NCBI RefSeq assembly: GCF_001487105.1
Contig: NZ_LN913001.1
Location: forward strand, 2,100,949-2,164,948
DNA length: 64,000 nt
Direction: 5' to 3'
Source: Mediterraneibacter massiliensis
GTDB taxonomy: Bacteria > Bacillota > Clostridia > Lachnospirales > Lachnospiraceae
In this document: piece by piece, positions 8,216-16,727 of the stretch
Numbering within the stretch: position 1 is the first letter of the stretch
Layout of the letters: each line of letters opens with the position of its first letter
Program-made: the position numbers and the translations under genes
Notes under the pieces: model-generated
The model's input: only the letters and a program-made list of their open reading frames with translations
What the model was told of the DNA's origin: nothing
Databases searched by the model: none

Positions 8216-9253
8216 TTAGTCCAATGCCTCTTTCAGCGTTTCTACATTTTTCTCCATCATCGTATAGTATGTTTCTCCCTTTTCAAAATCTTCCGCCGAA
8301 ATATTATGGCAGCTGTAAAATGTCATAACTTTGGCCCCTGTCGCCTCCGCGATCGCATTCGCTATATCTGCATTACTCAATTCCATTTTCAGTATGACAG
8401 GTATCTTTTCTTGCTTTGCTTTATCGATCAAAAATGCCATCGTCGCCGCACTCGGCTCTGTATCAGAGGCGCACCCTGGGAACGCGGCATAATAAGAAAT
8501 CCCGTATTCCTCTGTAAAATACCGGAAAGGGAATCTGTCGCCAAACAGCAGCAAAGGATTGTCCGTTTCTTCTGTGATCTTTTTAAACCGCATATCCAAC
8601 TCTGCAAGCTTATCTGTATAGGCAGCCGCATTTTCTTCATATACATCCCGCCTGTTTGGATCCTTTCTTATGAGGATTTCTTTGATCGCCTCCACAATCT
8701 GTACCGCATTCTTAGGAGAAGTCCAGACATGTTCGTCGATTTCATGTACGGAATGTACTTCTGCAGCATCGGACTGTACATTGTTTTCTTCTTCGTGAAA
8801 AAGTCCCCCTTCTTCTTTCATTCCTTCCACATGTTCTTCTTCATAAGTGTCTACACAGTCCACCAACCTTAGCGTCACTCTGTTTTCATCCGGCATGGAG
8901 GTCAGCATATCCTCCACCCATTCATCATTCTCTCCGCCCACATAGATAAAAATATCACTGTTCTCAATAGCGATCATATCCTGCGGAGTCGGTTCATAAG
9001 AATGTGTTTCTTCCCCCGGTTTCAGCAGCATCTTAAGTTCTACTTCTTCTCCCGCGATCTCCCGCACAAAATCATACTGGGGGAAGATCGTTGTCACCAC
9101 ACTTAGCTTTTCATCCGTTTTCTCTGCTGCGCCTGTTTGTCTGTCTGTCTGTTTAACAGCTGCAGTACAGCCCTGGCACAACAGCGCTGCGGCACATAAA
9201 AAAATAATCCAGGAAGAAAGAGTAGCTTTCTTCCTTCTACTTTTGCTGTTCAT
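8216..9253 (-). CDS. znuA: Zinc/manganese-binding lipoprotein of an ABC importer
   Basis: About 345 residues from the ATG at 9253. A lipoprotein signal is seen: basic N-terminus, hydrophobic stretch, and lipobox LLCQGC near residue 30. The family body follows: VVTTIFPQYDFVREIAGE, LLKPGEETHSYEPTPQDM (metal His), a variable acidic and His-containing loop (residues about 150-180), then DEHVWTSPKNA (metal His) and HNISAEDF. These ligands and the loop fit ZnuA/TroA cluster A-I proteins. A GTG at 9298 would add 15 residues, but that leaves a poor signal peptide. The gene overlaps folA by 17 bases. Confidence 0.9.
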   Translation of the reverse strand: MNSKSRRKKATLSSWIIFLCAAALLCQGCTAAVKQTDRQTGAAEKTDEKLSVVTTIFPQYDFVREIAGEEVELKMLLKPGEETHSYEPTPQDMIAIENSDIFIYVGGENDEWVEDMLTSMPDENRVTLRLVDCVDTYEEEHVEGMKEEGGLFHEEENNVQSDAAEVHSVHEIDEHVWTSPKNAVQIVEAIKEILIRKDPNRRDVYEENAAAYTDKLAELDMRFKKITEETDNPLLLFGDRFPFRYFTEEYGISYYAAFPGCASDTEPSAATMAFLIDKAKQEKIPVILKMELSNADIANAIAEATGAKVMTFYSCHNISAEDFEKGETYYTMMEKNVETLKEALD

Positions 9254-9725
9254 ATTTCGTAAACCTGAATTCCAGATCAAAACAGGTTTGCTCCTCACCT
9301 TCTTCCGTCATCTTCCACTCTTTTTTCTCATCCAGATTCGGGAAAAATGTATCTGCCTCAAACACCCGGTCTATCTTCGTTACATACACTGTACTGCAAA
9401 GCGGAAGCAGCATACGGTAAACACTTTCTCCCCCGACGACAAAGATATCTTCTTTATATTTTTTCAGTTCTTCTTTTAATTCTTCTTCTGTGTGTACGAC
9501 CACCGCATCTTTTACCGTATACTCTCGGTTTCCTGTCAATACGATGTTCACTCTGTTTTTCAAAGGTTTTCCTCCAGGGAAACTTTCTAATGTCTTTCGT
9601 CCCATCACGATCACCTTTCCGGTCGTTTTTTCACGGAAAAACTTCATGTCAGAAGGAATGCTTACAAGAAGTCTGTTCTTGTTTCCTATCCCCCAATTTC
9701 TGTCTGCTGCTACAATTGCCTGCAT
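9237..9725 (-). CDS. folA: Dihydrofolate reductase
   Basis: 162 residues, normal length. Landmarks are MQAIVAADRNWGIGNKNRLL at the N-terminus, IVMGRKTLESFPGGKPL, and VVGGESVYRMLLP, the NADPH and folate site residues of bacterial DHFR. It regenerates tetrahydrofolate from the dihydrofolate that ThyA makes. It lies 18 bases after thyA, the usual partner. Its last codons overlap znuA, so zinc uptake and thymidylate supply are on one message here. Confidence 0.95.
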   Translation of the reverse strand: MQAIVAADRNWGIGNKNRLLVSIPSDMKFFREKTTGKVIVMGRKTLESFPGGKPLKNRVNIVLTGNREYTVKDAVVVHTEEELKEELKKYKEDIFVVGGESVYRMLLPLCSTVYVTKIDRVFEADTFFPNLDEKKEWKMTEEGEEQTCFDLEFRFTKYEQQK

Positions 9726-9743
9726 ATATATTCTCCTTTCCTG

Positions 9744-10592
9744 CTACACTGCTACCGGTATGTTTTTTATTTGGGGATGCGTCTGATACTCCTCCAGACG
9801 TACGTCATCCGGCGTAAACGCGTAAAAATCTCGAATCTCCGGATTCAGCCAGAACACCGGCGCCGGCAGAGGTTCTCTTGCGATCAGCTCTTCGATCATC
9901 GGAATATGTCTGTCATAAATATGCGCATCCGCAATGACATGAACAAACTCTCCCACCTTCATATCACACACCTGCGCCAGCATATGCAAAAGCACGGCAT
10001 ACTGACATACGTTCCAGTTATTTGCCGTCAGCACATCCTGGGAACGCTGGTTTAATATTCCATTTAAAGTCAGTTTTTCACTGCCTTTTTCCTTTGTCAC
10101 ATTAAATGTCATACTGTATGCACATGGATAGAGGTTCATCTCATGAAGATCTTGATGTACATATAGATTTGTCATGATACGACGGCTGTAGGGATTGTTC
10201 TTCAGATCATAAATGACCCGGTCCACCTGATCCATCATTCCCTCTTTATAAGCGTGCTTTACGCCCATCTGATAACCGTATGCTTTCCCGATGGATCCTT
10301 CTGTATCTGCCCAGCTGTCCCATATATGGCTGTTAAGATCGTGGATATTATTCGATTTTTTCTGCCATATCCAGAGCAGCTCGTCTGTACAGCTTTTGAT
10401 TCCTGTCCTTCTAAGAGTGAGCGCCGGAAATTCTTTTGAAAGGTCGTACCGATTGATGACTCCGAATTTCTTCACCGTATATGCCGGCGTTCCATCCTCC
10501 CATACAGGTCTTACTTTCTCCCCTTCCGTGCTTGTCCCATTATCTATGATATCTCTGCACATCTGTATAAAAACTTTATCTGCGTAACTCAT
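9744..10592 (-). CDS. thyA: Thymidylate synthase
   Basis: 282 residues. The nucleophile cysteine is in MNLYPCAYSMTFNV (about residue 157), followed by LNGILNQRSQDVLTANNWN and the dUMP-binding FVHVIADAHIYDRHIPM. It methylates dUMP to dTMP with methylene-tetrahydrofolate. The region around the active site is PCAYSMTF in place of the common PCHxxxQF, as in a divergent ThyA branch seen in Firmicutes. The start has GGGAGGAAAAT before ATG. It sits between a marR-type gene and folA with 18-base gaps on both sides. Confidence 0.93.
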   Translation of the reverse strand: MSYADKVFIQMCRDIIDNGTSTEGEKVRPVWEDGTPAYTVKKFGVINRYDLSKEFPALTLRRTGIKSCTDELLWIWQKKSNNIHDLNSHIWDSWADTEGSIGKAYGYQMGVKHAYKEGMMDQVDRVIYDLKNNPYSRRIMTNLYVHQDLHEMNLYPCAYSMTFNVTKEKGSEKLTLNGILNQRSQDVLTANNWNVCQYAVLLHMLAQVCDMKVGEFVHVIADAHIYDRHIPMIEELIAREPLPAPVFWLNPEIRDFYAFTPDDVRLEEYQTHPQIKNIPVAV

Positions 10593-10610
10593 ATTTTCCT
10601 CCCTGCCTTT

Positions 10611-11045
10611 TTACGGTTCTGCAATATTATACAACATCTTTTCCAGTCCTTTTACGAGGGCTTCAATTTCTTTCTTTTTCATGCCCCTTGTAAGGTTTCT
10701 GTCCATCTTTTTTCTGTCTGTCTCCATCCTCCTCTGGATATCATATGCCTTCTCTGTCAGATAGATATTTTTTCTCCTCTTATCGACGGCATTCGGCACA
10801 CAGAGGATAAATCCCTTTTCATCCAGTCTTTTCAATATTCCTGTCACAGTAGGATTTTTCAGGCTCAGATGCCGCTCCACATCTCTTTGGTTCACCTCGT
10901 CTTTGCTTGTATGGAACAGGTAGTCCAAAACCGCGCACTGGGAAGAAGTGATACCGATCGTGCGCAGTTTCTCATTTAAGTCTTTTTCAAACACATTATT
11001 GATCTGCTTTACCATAAATCCGATAGGCTGATTTCTTCTCTCCAT
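10611..11045 (-). CDS. MarR-family winged-helix transcriptional regulator
   Basis: 144 residues. A MarR winged helix is seen: SSQCAVLDYLFHTSKDEVNQRDVERHLSLKNPTVTGILKRLDEKGFI (about 33-78) and the wing DKRRKNIYLTEKAYD (about 85-100). These dimeric regulators bind palindromes and answer small ligands. It is the gene just before thyA (18 bases), so it may regulate its own operon, but I see no operator that proves it. AAAGGAG precedes the ATG. Confidence 0.85.
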   Translation of the reverse strand: MERRNQPIGFMVKQINNVFEKDLNEKLRTIGITSSQCAVLDYLFHTSKDEVNQRDVERHLSLKNPTVTGILKRLDEKGFILCVPNAVDKRRKNIYLTEKAYDIQRRMETDRKKMDRNLTRGMKKKEIEALVKGLEKMLYNIAEP

Positions 11046-11107
11046 CTGTGCTCCTTTCTCTATACAGACATCTGTAAAACGAAAATGCTCTTTTGGAAGC
11101 CCTCTTC

Positions 11108-12394
11108 CTATAAGTATGCCCGTATCACGCTGCTTATTTCATAGACATCTTCCAATTCTTCTAGTTCTTTTAAAGCATTCTTTATATAACCTTCCTTTAC
11201 TTTGTCCGTTACAATGACAAGCTCTGCCTTCGTATCCTCTACATACTTCTGTACCACCCGCACGATACTGACCTTATGGTTTCCGAATATCTGGGTAATG
11301 CACGCTAGTACGCCTGGCTGATTTTTCACCTGCATACGCAGGAAAAATTTATTTTCCACCTCTTGAAACTCCTTGATCAGTGTCTCTTTATAACAGGTAC
11401 AGCTGATCCTTCCAGTGCAGCCATATTGTATATCTCTTGCCACATCAATAACATCTCCTGCCACCGCGCTGGCCGTCGGAAATTCCCCTGCGCCTCTTCC
11501 ATAGAACATGGCGTCGTCCACTGCGTCTCCATGCACAAATACGGCATTAAATGAATCTCGTACAGATGCAAGCGGGTGTTCTTTTTTCAACAGCATCGGA
11601 TATACGCCTACTTCGATTCCGTCTGCTGTATTATGCGCCACACCCAGCAATTTGATCACACAGTCCAGCTCTTTTGCATAGGCGATATCTTTTTCTGTGA
11701 TCTTTGTGATCCCTTCTGTATACACATTTCCAAAGACGACACGAGTATGAAAAGCGATGGATGCCATGATCGCCACTTTTCTGCCTGCATCCAGTCCTTC
11801 TATGTCCGCTGTCGGATCTGCTTCCGCATATCCCAATTCCTTTGCCTTTTCCAGGGCGCTCTCAAAACTCATGTTTTCTTCAAACATTTTTGTCAAAATA
11901 TAATTCGTCGTGCCATTTACAATGCCGACCACATCTGTGATCTCATTTGCCGCCAAACACTGTTTCAAAGGACGTATAATGGGGATCCCGCCTGCTACAG
12001 ACGCCTCAAACAACAAATCGGTATGGTTTTCCTCTGCCGCACTTAAAAGTTCCCTGCCCTGCTCGGCGATCAGATCCTTATTTGCCGTCACTACATGCTT
12101 ACCAGCGCGCAAAGCTTGCAAAATCATTGTCTTCGCCGGTTCTATCCCGCCGATCACTTCTATGACGATCTCAATTTCCTCATTTTCTAAAATTTCTTTC
12201 CAGTTATCTGTCAAAAGAGAGACGTCCACTCCTTCTCTTTTTCTATGCAGATCATGCACCAGGATTTTTACGATCTCAAGCTGCGCTCCAATCGTCTGTT
12301 CCATCACGTCTCTTCTTCTCTGTATCAATTTGTACACACCGCCGCCTACTGTCCCAAGTCCAAGCAGCGCTGCTTTTATCTTTTTTCTTTTCAT
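11108..12394 (-). CDS. hom: Homoserine dehydrogenase
   Basis: 428 residues. Domains in order: NAD(P)-binding Rossmann domain (AALLGLGTVGGGVYKLI, residues about 8-24; VVTANKDLIAEQG), catalytic domain (EASVAGGIPIIRPLK; GYAEADPTADIEGLDAGRK), and a C-terminal ACT domain (about 350-428, FLRMQVKNQPGVLACITQIF). It reduces aspartate semialdehyde to homoserine for Thr, Met and Ile synthesis; the ACT domain usually carries threonine feedback. It heads the hom-marR-thyA-folA-znu run, 62 bases ahead of the regulator gene. Confidence 0.95.
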   Translation of the reverse strand: MKRKKIKAALLGLGTVGGGVYKLIQRRRDVMEQTIGAQLEIVKILVHDLHRKREGVDVSLLTDNWKEILENEEIEIVIEVIGGIEPAKTMILQALRAGKHVVTANKDLIAEQGRELLSAAEENHTDLLFEASVAGGIPIIRPLKQCLAANEITDVVGIVNGTTNYILTKMFEENMSFESALEKAKELGYAEADPTADIEGLDAGRKVAIMASIAFHTRVVFGNVYTEGITKITEKDIAYAKELDCVIKLLGVAHNTADGIEVGVYPMLLKKEHPLASVRDSFNAVFVHGDAVDDAMFYGRGAGEFPTASAVAGDVIDVARDIQYGCTGRISCTCYKETLIKEFQEVENKFFLRMQVKNQPGVLACITQIFGNHKVSIVRVVQKYVEDTKAELVIVTDKVKEGYIKNALKELEELEDVYEISSVIRAYL

Positions 12395-12433
12395 CTTGCG
12401 TATTTGTCCTTTCTCAAGCGTTCATTGGGTCAT

Positions 12434-12439
12434 ATTATA
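12434..12439 (-). promoter_or_regulatory. Predicted -10 box of the hom operon
   Basis: A perfect TATAAT on the minus strand 40 bases before hom. The -35 region 17 bases upstream (TTCCGA) is weak, so the promoter may need an activator. Just upstream the DNA is divergent to the tRNA promoter. Confidence 0.5.
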
Positions 12440-12499
12440 GCATAAAAAAAGTATTCTCGGAACCCCTTCGGTTTTTAGGAAAAAATTTTAAAAAAGTTG

Positions 12500-12528
12500 T
12501 TGACATTCTAAATTTCTTGTAGTATAGT
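12500..12528 (+). promoter_or_regulatory. Promoter of the tRNA-Gly gene
   Basis: Perfect TTGACA (12500-12505), 17-base spacer, TATAGT (12523-12528), 37 bases before the tRNA. Confidence 0.88.
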
Positions 12529-12565
12529 ATTTATTGTTCCGGTCAACAAAGAACAAACAAAACAT

Positions 12566-12638
12566 GCGACAGTGGCTCAGTTGGTAGAGTACGACCTTGC
12601 CAAGGTCGGGGTCGCGGGTTCGAACCCCGTCTGTCGCT
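12566..12638 (+). tRNA. tRNA-Gly (anticodon GCC)
   Basis: A 73-base cloverleaf: acceptor arm GCGACAG / CTGTCGC with discriminator T, D arm GCTCAGTTGGTAGAGT, anticodon arm CGACC-TTGCCAA-GGTCG giving anticodon GCC, and T arm GCGGG-TTCGAAC-CCCGT. CCA is not encoded. It is a single gene with its own promoter and terminator. Confidence 0.96.
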
Positions 12639-12644
12639 CTTATA

Positions 12645-12677
12645 AAAAAACTGCTGATAAATCAGCAGTTTTTTTAT
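12645..12677 (+). terminator. Terminator of tRNA-Gly
   Basis: An 11-bp perfect stem, AAACTGCTGAT / ATCAGCAGTTT, with a two-base gap and a following T run. The A run on the other side makes it usable in both directions, including for the nuclease gene that ends at 12703. Confidence 0.88.
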
Positions 12678-12702
12678 TTCATAGGAAATTACTTTCTATT
12701 TC

Positions 12703-13656
12703 TTAAGGTTTACATCTTCCGCATGGTTTATATCCCTGCTCTATCAATGTTTCCCTGTCCGCAGTATACTCTTTTTTGTTCCTCTCTTTTATGGCAGACA
12801 CACTGTCACAGTCCGGCAAGTGAAATCTATATGTATTCTGATTGAGGACATACGTTTTTTCTGCGTCAGCTCCATCCATCTTCGCTTCTTTATCCGGCTG
12901 TTTGTTCCCTTCTTCAGAGACTGCTTCCGCTTTTTTGCTCTCTCCCGTCTGATAATCTATGTCAATATCCGGCTGCACATTATAGACATATACATTGAAA
13001 CAGATGCCTTTGCCTTCATCCTCTACCGACTCTGCTTCCATTTGTACGCCTGAGGCGACCAGATTCTCCTCCTCAAACACAGGAGTCACACGATACAGGA
13101 CATGATTGCCTGTCTCTTTTACATACTCCGCAACCTGTTCTTCAAAGGGCAGCATCCCCTCTGTATTCATATATCTCGTCCCTGTGATCAAGTTTTCAGG
13201 ATTGGCATTTTCCGCCGTCAGCTGATACCCGATCAAATGGCACCTATTGTACAAATAATTTCCATCTATCCCTGCATACTTCACCGTATGCCATCCTGTC
13301 GGCTTTACTTGTCCGATCGCCCCGCGTTCCTCTGTAGGCATCGTCTCTTTTCCTACACATGCCTGCACTGTCTGGCAGCGTCCGAGATCGTCCAGTTCTC
13401 CATAGTCTTCATAAGGTTCTGTGGTAAGTTCCTCTTTTGTAAACTCCGGTTCTCCTTGATTTATCTCTACGTAAGGCTGATCTGTATAGGCTGGGATATC
13501 CGCCAGCGTTACTGTCTCTTCCGCCGCTTTTTGCCCTGTCTGGGACTGCGAAGAAGCTGTCCTGCCATCTTGCGGCAGTTGTCCGCAAGATGGCAATGCA
13601 ACAGAAATAAAAAGGACAAGGCATACGAACAGCCACTTTTCTTTTATCCGCCTCAT
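12703..13656 (-). CDS. Secreted lipoprotein DNA/RNA non-specific endonuclease
   Basis: 317 residues. It starts with a lipoprotein signal (MRRIKEKWLF, hydrophobic run, lipobox ALPSC near residue 24). The middle (about 95-235) is an Endonuclease_NS_2 domain: GRCQTVQACVG, then NYLYNRCHLIGYQLTAE (catalytic His, normally DRGH), NPENLITGTRYMN with the metal-binding Asn, and YRVTPVFEEENLVASGVQME. The end has a short Ada/metal-binding-like motif, VYHLPDC-type with C-x-R-C (FHLPDCDSV and YKPCGRCKP). It probably degrades extracellular nucleic acid. Its ATG lies 3 bases after the aspS stop, so it is translated from the aspS message. Confidence 0.85.
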   Translation of the reverse strand: MRRIKEKWLFVCLVLFISVALPSCGQLPQDGRTASSQSQTGQKAAEETVTLADIPAYTDQPYVEINQGEPEFTKEELTTEPYEDYGELDDLGRCQTVQACVGKETMPTEERGAIGQVKPTGWHTVKYAGIDGNYLYNRCHLIGYQLTAENANPENLITGTRYMNTEGMLPFEEQVAEYVKETGNHVLYRVTPVFEEENLVASGVQMEAESVEDEGKGICFNVYVYNVQPDIDIDYQTGESKKAEAVSEEGNKQPDKEAKMDGADAEKTYVLNQNTYRFHLPDCDSVSAIKERNKKEYTADRETLIEQGYKPCGRCKP

Positions 13657-13659
13657 CTC

Positions 13660-15447
13660 TTATTCTGCCTTTACTCTTTCAAGCCCCAGCTCGATCAGCT
13701 GTTTTTCATCTACAATACTGGGAGCTTCCGTCATCAGACAGGACGCGTCCTTCACTTTCGGAAACGCGATCACATCACGGATGCTGTCCTCTTTAGCCAT
13801 CAGCATAACGAGGCGGTCCAGACCATAGGCAAGTCCTGCGTGCGGCGGAACACCATACTTGAAAGCATCCAGCAAAAATCCAAACTGACTGTATGCCTGC
13901 TCCTTGGTAAACCCTAGTACTTCAAACATTTTTTCCTGCACGTCATCCTGAAAAATACGGACGCTTCCGCCTCCGATCTCATTTCCGTTGAGTACGATAT
14001 CGTACGCTTTCGCGCGTACTTTCCCTGGGTCTGTATCCAGAAGCGCCAAGTCTTCTTCCATCGGCATCGTAAATGGATGATGCATTGCTGTATACCTGTT
14101 CTGTTCGTCGCTCCACTCTAAAAGTGGGAATTCTGTGATCCAGATAAACTTATATTCCTTTTTGTCAAGCAGTTCCATCTGTTTGGCAAGTTCCAGACGA
14201 AGGGCGCCCAGGCTGTCCCACACGACCTTATTCTTATCTGCCGCAAATAAAAGCAGATCTCCCGGCTGTCCATCCATCGCCTGCACAAGCTGTTCCATTT
14301 CTTCCTCTGTCAGGAATTTTGCAAAAGAGGATTTCACAGTTCCATCCTCCTGGATCGCTGCATAGGCCAGCCCCTTAGCGCCATAATCCTTCACAAAGGC
14401 CGTCAGCTTGTCGATCTTCTTTCTTGGCATCGCGCCCTGCCCTTTCGCATTGATCCCGCGCACGCTTCCGCCGTTTTCGACAGCGCCTGTAAAGACACCG
14501 AAACCACAGTTTTTCACAACATCCGTGACATCTGTCAGTTCCATTCCAAAACGAACGTCCGGCTTGTCAGAACCAAAACGATCCATCGCTTCCTGCCAGG
14601 TCATCCGCGGGATCGGAAGGGGAACATCTACATCCAGTACTTCTTTAAATACTTTTGCCAGCATACGTTCATTGACATCGATCACGTCCTCCACATCTAC
14701 AAACGATAATTCCATATCGATCTGCGTGAATTCCGGCTGCCTGTCCGCGCGCAGATCCTCATCACGGAAACATTTCGCGATCTGGAAATAACGGTCATAC
14801 CCCGAACACATCAACAGCTGCTTATAAATCTGCGGCGACTGCGGCAGACCATAAAAACTGCCAGGATGAATACGGCTCGGCACCAGATAATCTCTCGCTC
14901 CTTCCGGCGTACTCTTTCCAAGCATCGGCGTCTCAATCTCTAAAAAGCCTTCTTCAGAAAGAAACTGACGCACTAAGTTCGCTACCTGGCTCCTGAGCAT
15001 TAGATTCTTCTGCAGATCCGGTCTTCTAAGATCCAGATATCGATATTTCAGGCGCACTTCTTCCCTTGTCTTTGCATTTTCTTCAATTGGGAACGGCGGT
15101 GTCTCAGACTCTGATAAGATGCGTAGTTCATGAGGGATGATCTCGATCTCCCCTGTAGAGAGATTTTCATTGACTGCGCCCGAACGTCTCTGTACTGTTC
15201 CGACGATCGCTACCACGTATTCCGCGCGTAAGCCTGCTGCCTTATCAAGCAGCGCCTTGTCTGCTTTTCCTTCCTCGAATACAACCTGTATGATGCCAGA
15301 ACGATCCCTGACATCTACAAAGACCAGCCCTCCTTTATTTCTGTTCTTCTGCACCCATCCCATAATGGTAACTGTCTTTTCTATATCTGCTGCGGACAGT
15401 TCCCCGCAGCGGTGGCTTCTCTTCAGCCCCTGCATTGATTCTGCCAT
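13660..15447 (-). CDS. aspS: Aspartyl-tRNA synthetase
   Basis: 595 residues, bacterial-type class II enzyme. An N-terminal OB-fold anticodon domain (TVTIMGWVQKNRNKGGLVFVD) is followed by motif 2 (FRDEDLRADRQPEFTQIDME), a GAD insertion domain (about 290-420), and motif 3 (GLAYGLDRLVMLMA). It charges tRNA-Asp in the cytosol. Whether it is discriminating or also charges tRNA-Asn cannot be told by eye. It follows hisS by 23 bases, a pairing frequent in Firmicutes. Confidence 0.96.
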   Translation of the reverse strand: MAESMQGLKRSHRCGELSAADIEKTVTIMGWVQKNRNKGGLVFVDVRDRSGIIQVVFEEGKADKALLDKAAGLRAEYVVAIVGTVQRRSGAVNENLSTGEIEIIPHELRILSESETPPFPIEENAKTREEVRLKYRYLDLRRPDLQKNLMLRSQVANLVRQFLSEEGFLEIETPMLGKSTPEGARDYLVPSRIHPGSFYGLPQSPQIYKQLLMCSGYDRYFQIAKCFRDEDLRADRQPEFTQIDMELSFVDVEDVIDVNERMLAKVFKEVLDVDVPLPIPRMTWQEAMDRFGSDKPDVRFGMELTDVTDVVKNCGFGVFTGAVENGGSVRGINAKGQGAMPRKKIDKLTAFVKDYGAKGLAYAAIQEDGTVKSSFAKFLTEEEMEQLVQAMDGQPGDLLLFAADKNKVVWDSLGALRLELAKQMELLDKKEYKFIWITEFPLLEWSDEQNRYTAMHHPFTMPMEEDLALLDTDPGKVRAKAYDIVLNGNEIGGGSVRIFQDDVQEKMFEVLGFTKEQAYSQFGFLLDAFKYGVPPHAGLAYGLDRLVMLMAKEDSIRDVIAFPKVKDASCLMTEAPSIVDEKQLIELGLERVKAE

Positions 15448-15470
15448 GATCTTTCTTTTCCTTTCTGTGC

Positions 15471-16727
15471 TTAATCTTTGTATATCTCTGTAATATCCGT
15501 GTATCCTTGTTCTTTCAGCTGTTCTTTCTGGAATTTTTTATTTTTCTTCATATTTACGAGCATGACCTGTTTTCCATTCATCCGCGCTTCTCTTGCCATT
15601 TCCAGAACCTTCAGGGTAGCTTCCTTTGAAAGATTTTTCTCCAATAAGAATACTTTCTTCTCCTTTCCGGATGGTATAGAAAAGCCGCGTTCCATAAGAA
15701 GCATTATGATCCGCTCAAAACCAATGGAGAAACCGACAGCCGGCGTATCCTGACCGGTAAATTTTCCGATCATCTTATCATAACGTCCGCCGCCGCCGAC
15801 CGAACCGCCGAACTCGTCCATTGCGATCTCAAAGATCGTTCCTGTATAGTAGGACATCCCGCGCACCAGCGTAGGATCAAAACAAATCTTGAAATCCGCC
15901 TCTTTGGCACTTTCTACGCTTGTGATGATCATTTCCAGTGAAGCCGCCGCTTCATCCTCAAGAAAGCCCTGTAATTTTTCCTTGCACCAGCGAACGCCTT
16001 CCACATCGTTCCGGATTTCTTTAAATAATTGTAAATACTTATCCACCGCTTCTTTCGCATATCCACATTCCTCTAACTCTGCCGCCACGCCGTCGATCCC
16101 GATCTTGTCCATTTTGTCCAGAATAATAAAGACCGTCTCGTAGTCTTCCTCTTTAAAACCGCTGTATGCCGCCATTGCCTTTAAAAATCTCCGGTCATTG
16201 ATACGGATGGTAAAGTTTTTAAACTCCAATTTCCCCAGCAGACAGGTCGTTGCCAGGATAAGTTCTATCTCTGCCAGGCTGCCAGGTTCTCCCAAAATAT
16301 CAATATCGCACTGCATAAACTGACGGAATCTTCCTCTCTGTGGACGATCTGCTCTCCACACATTTCCCATCTGTAAGGCCTTAAAAGGAGCCGGCAATTC
16401 ATTCGCATGATTTGCATAATATCTGGAAAGAGGCACTGTCAGATCATATCGAAGTCCTCCGTCTGCCAGATCGGCTTCTTCTTTCGCTTCCCCGATCTTC
16501 AGCTTCTCACCACGCTTTAAGATCTTAAAGATCAGCTTTTCGTTGTCTCCGCCCTGCTTGCTCAACAGATTTTCCAAATGCTCCACACAAGGCGTCTCAA
16601 TAGAAGAAAAACCAAAAGATTTATAGGTTTCTTTAATCAGCCCGATCACATAATCTCTGATCTCCATTTCTGCAGGCAGCATATCTTTCATACCTGTGAC
16701 TGGTTTCTTTTTTAATGTCATAGCCAT
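15471..16727 (-). CDS. hisS: Histidyl-tRNA synthetase
   Basis: 418 residues. Class II motifs: PVTGMKDMLPAEM at the N-terminus, motif 2 NVWRADRPQRGRFRQFMQCD, the histidine-specific motif LVRGMSYYTGTIFE, and motif 3 AVGFSIGFERIIMLL, followed by a C-terminal anticodon domain. Position 2 of the usual RAERPQ motif is Asp here (RADRPQ), a known variant in Clostridia HisS. It overlaps hemZ by 10 bases. Confidence 0.95.
   Translation of the reverse strand: MAMTLKKKPVTGMKDMLPAEMEIRDYVIGLIKETYKSFGFSSIETPCVEHLENLLSKQGGDNEKLIFKILKRGEKLKIGEAKEEADLADGGLRYDLTVPLSRYYANHANELPAPFKALQMGNVWRADRPQRGRFRQFMQCDIDILGEPGSLAEIELILATTCLLGKLEFKNFTIRINDRRFLKAMAAYSGFKEEDYETVFIILDKMDKIGIDGVAAELEECGYAKEAVDKYLQLFKEIRNDVEGVRWCKEKLQGFLEDEAAASLEMIITSVESAKEADFKICFDPTLVRGMSYYTGTIFEIAMDEFGGSVGGGGRYDKMIGKFTGQDTPAVGFSIGFERIIMLLMERGFSIPSGKEKKVFLLEKNLSKEATLKVLEMAREARMNGKQVMLVNMKKNKKFQKEQLKEQGYTDITEIYKD

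Noticed and set aside
12566..12638. tRNA-Gly as an integration site for a mobile island
   Set aside because: No integrase gene follows, and no second copy of the tRNA 3' end is seen in the window.
13102..13917. A 271-codon plus-strand frame opposite the nuclease and aspS genes
   Set aside because: It spans two well-supported minus-strand genes, and its composition (Cys, Arg, Ile, His rich, no domain) is that of an antisense shadow.
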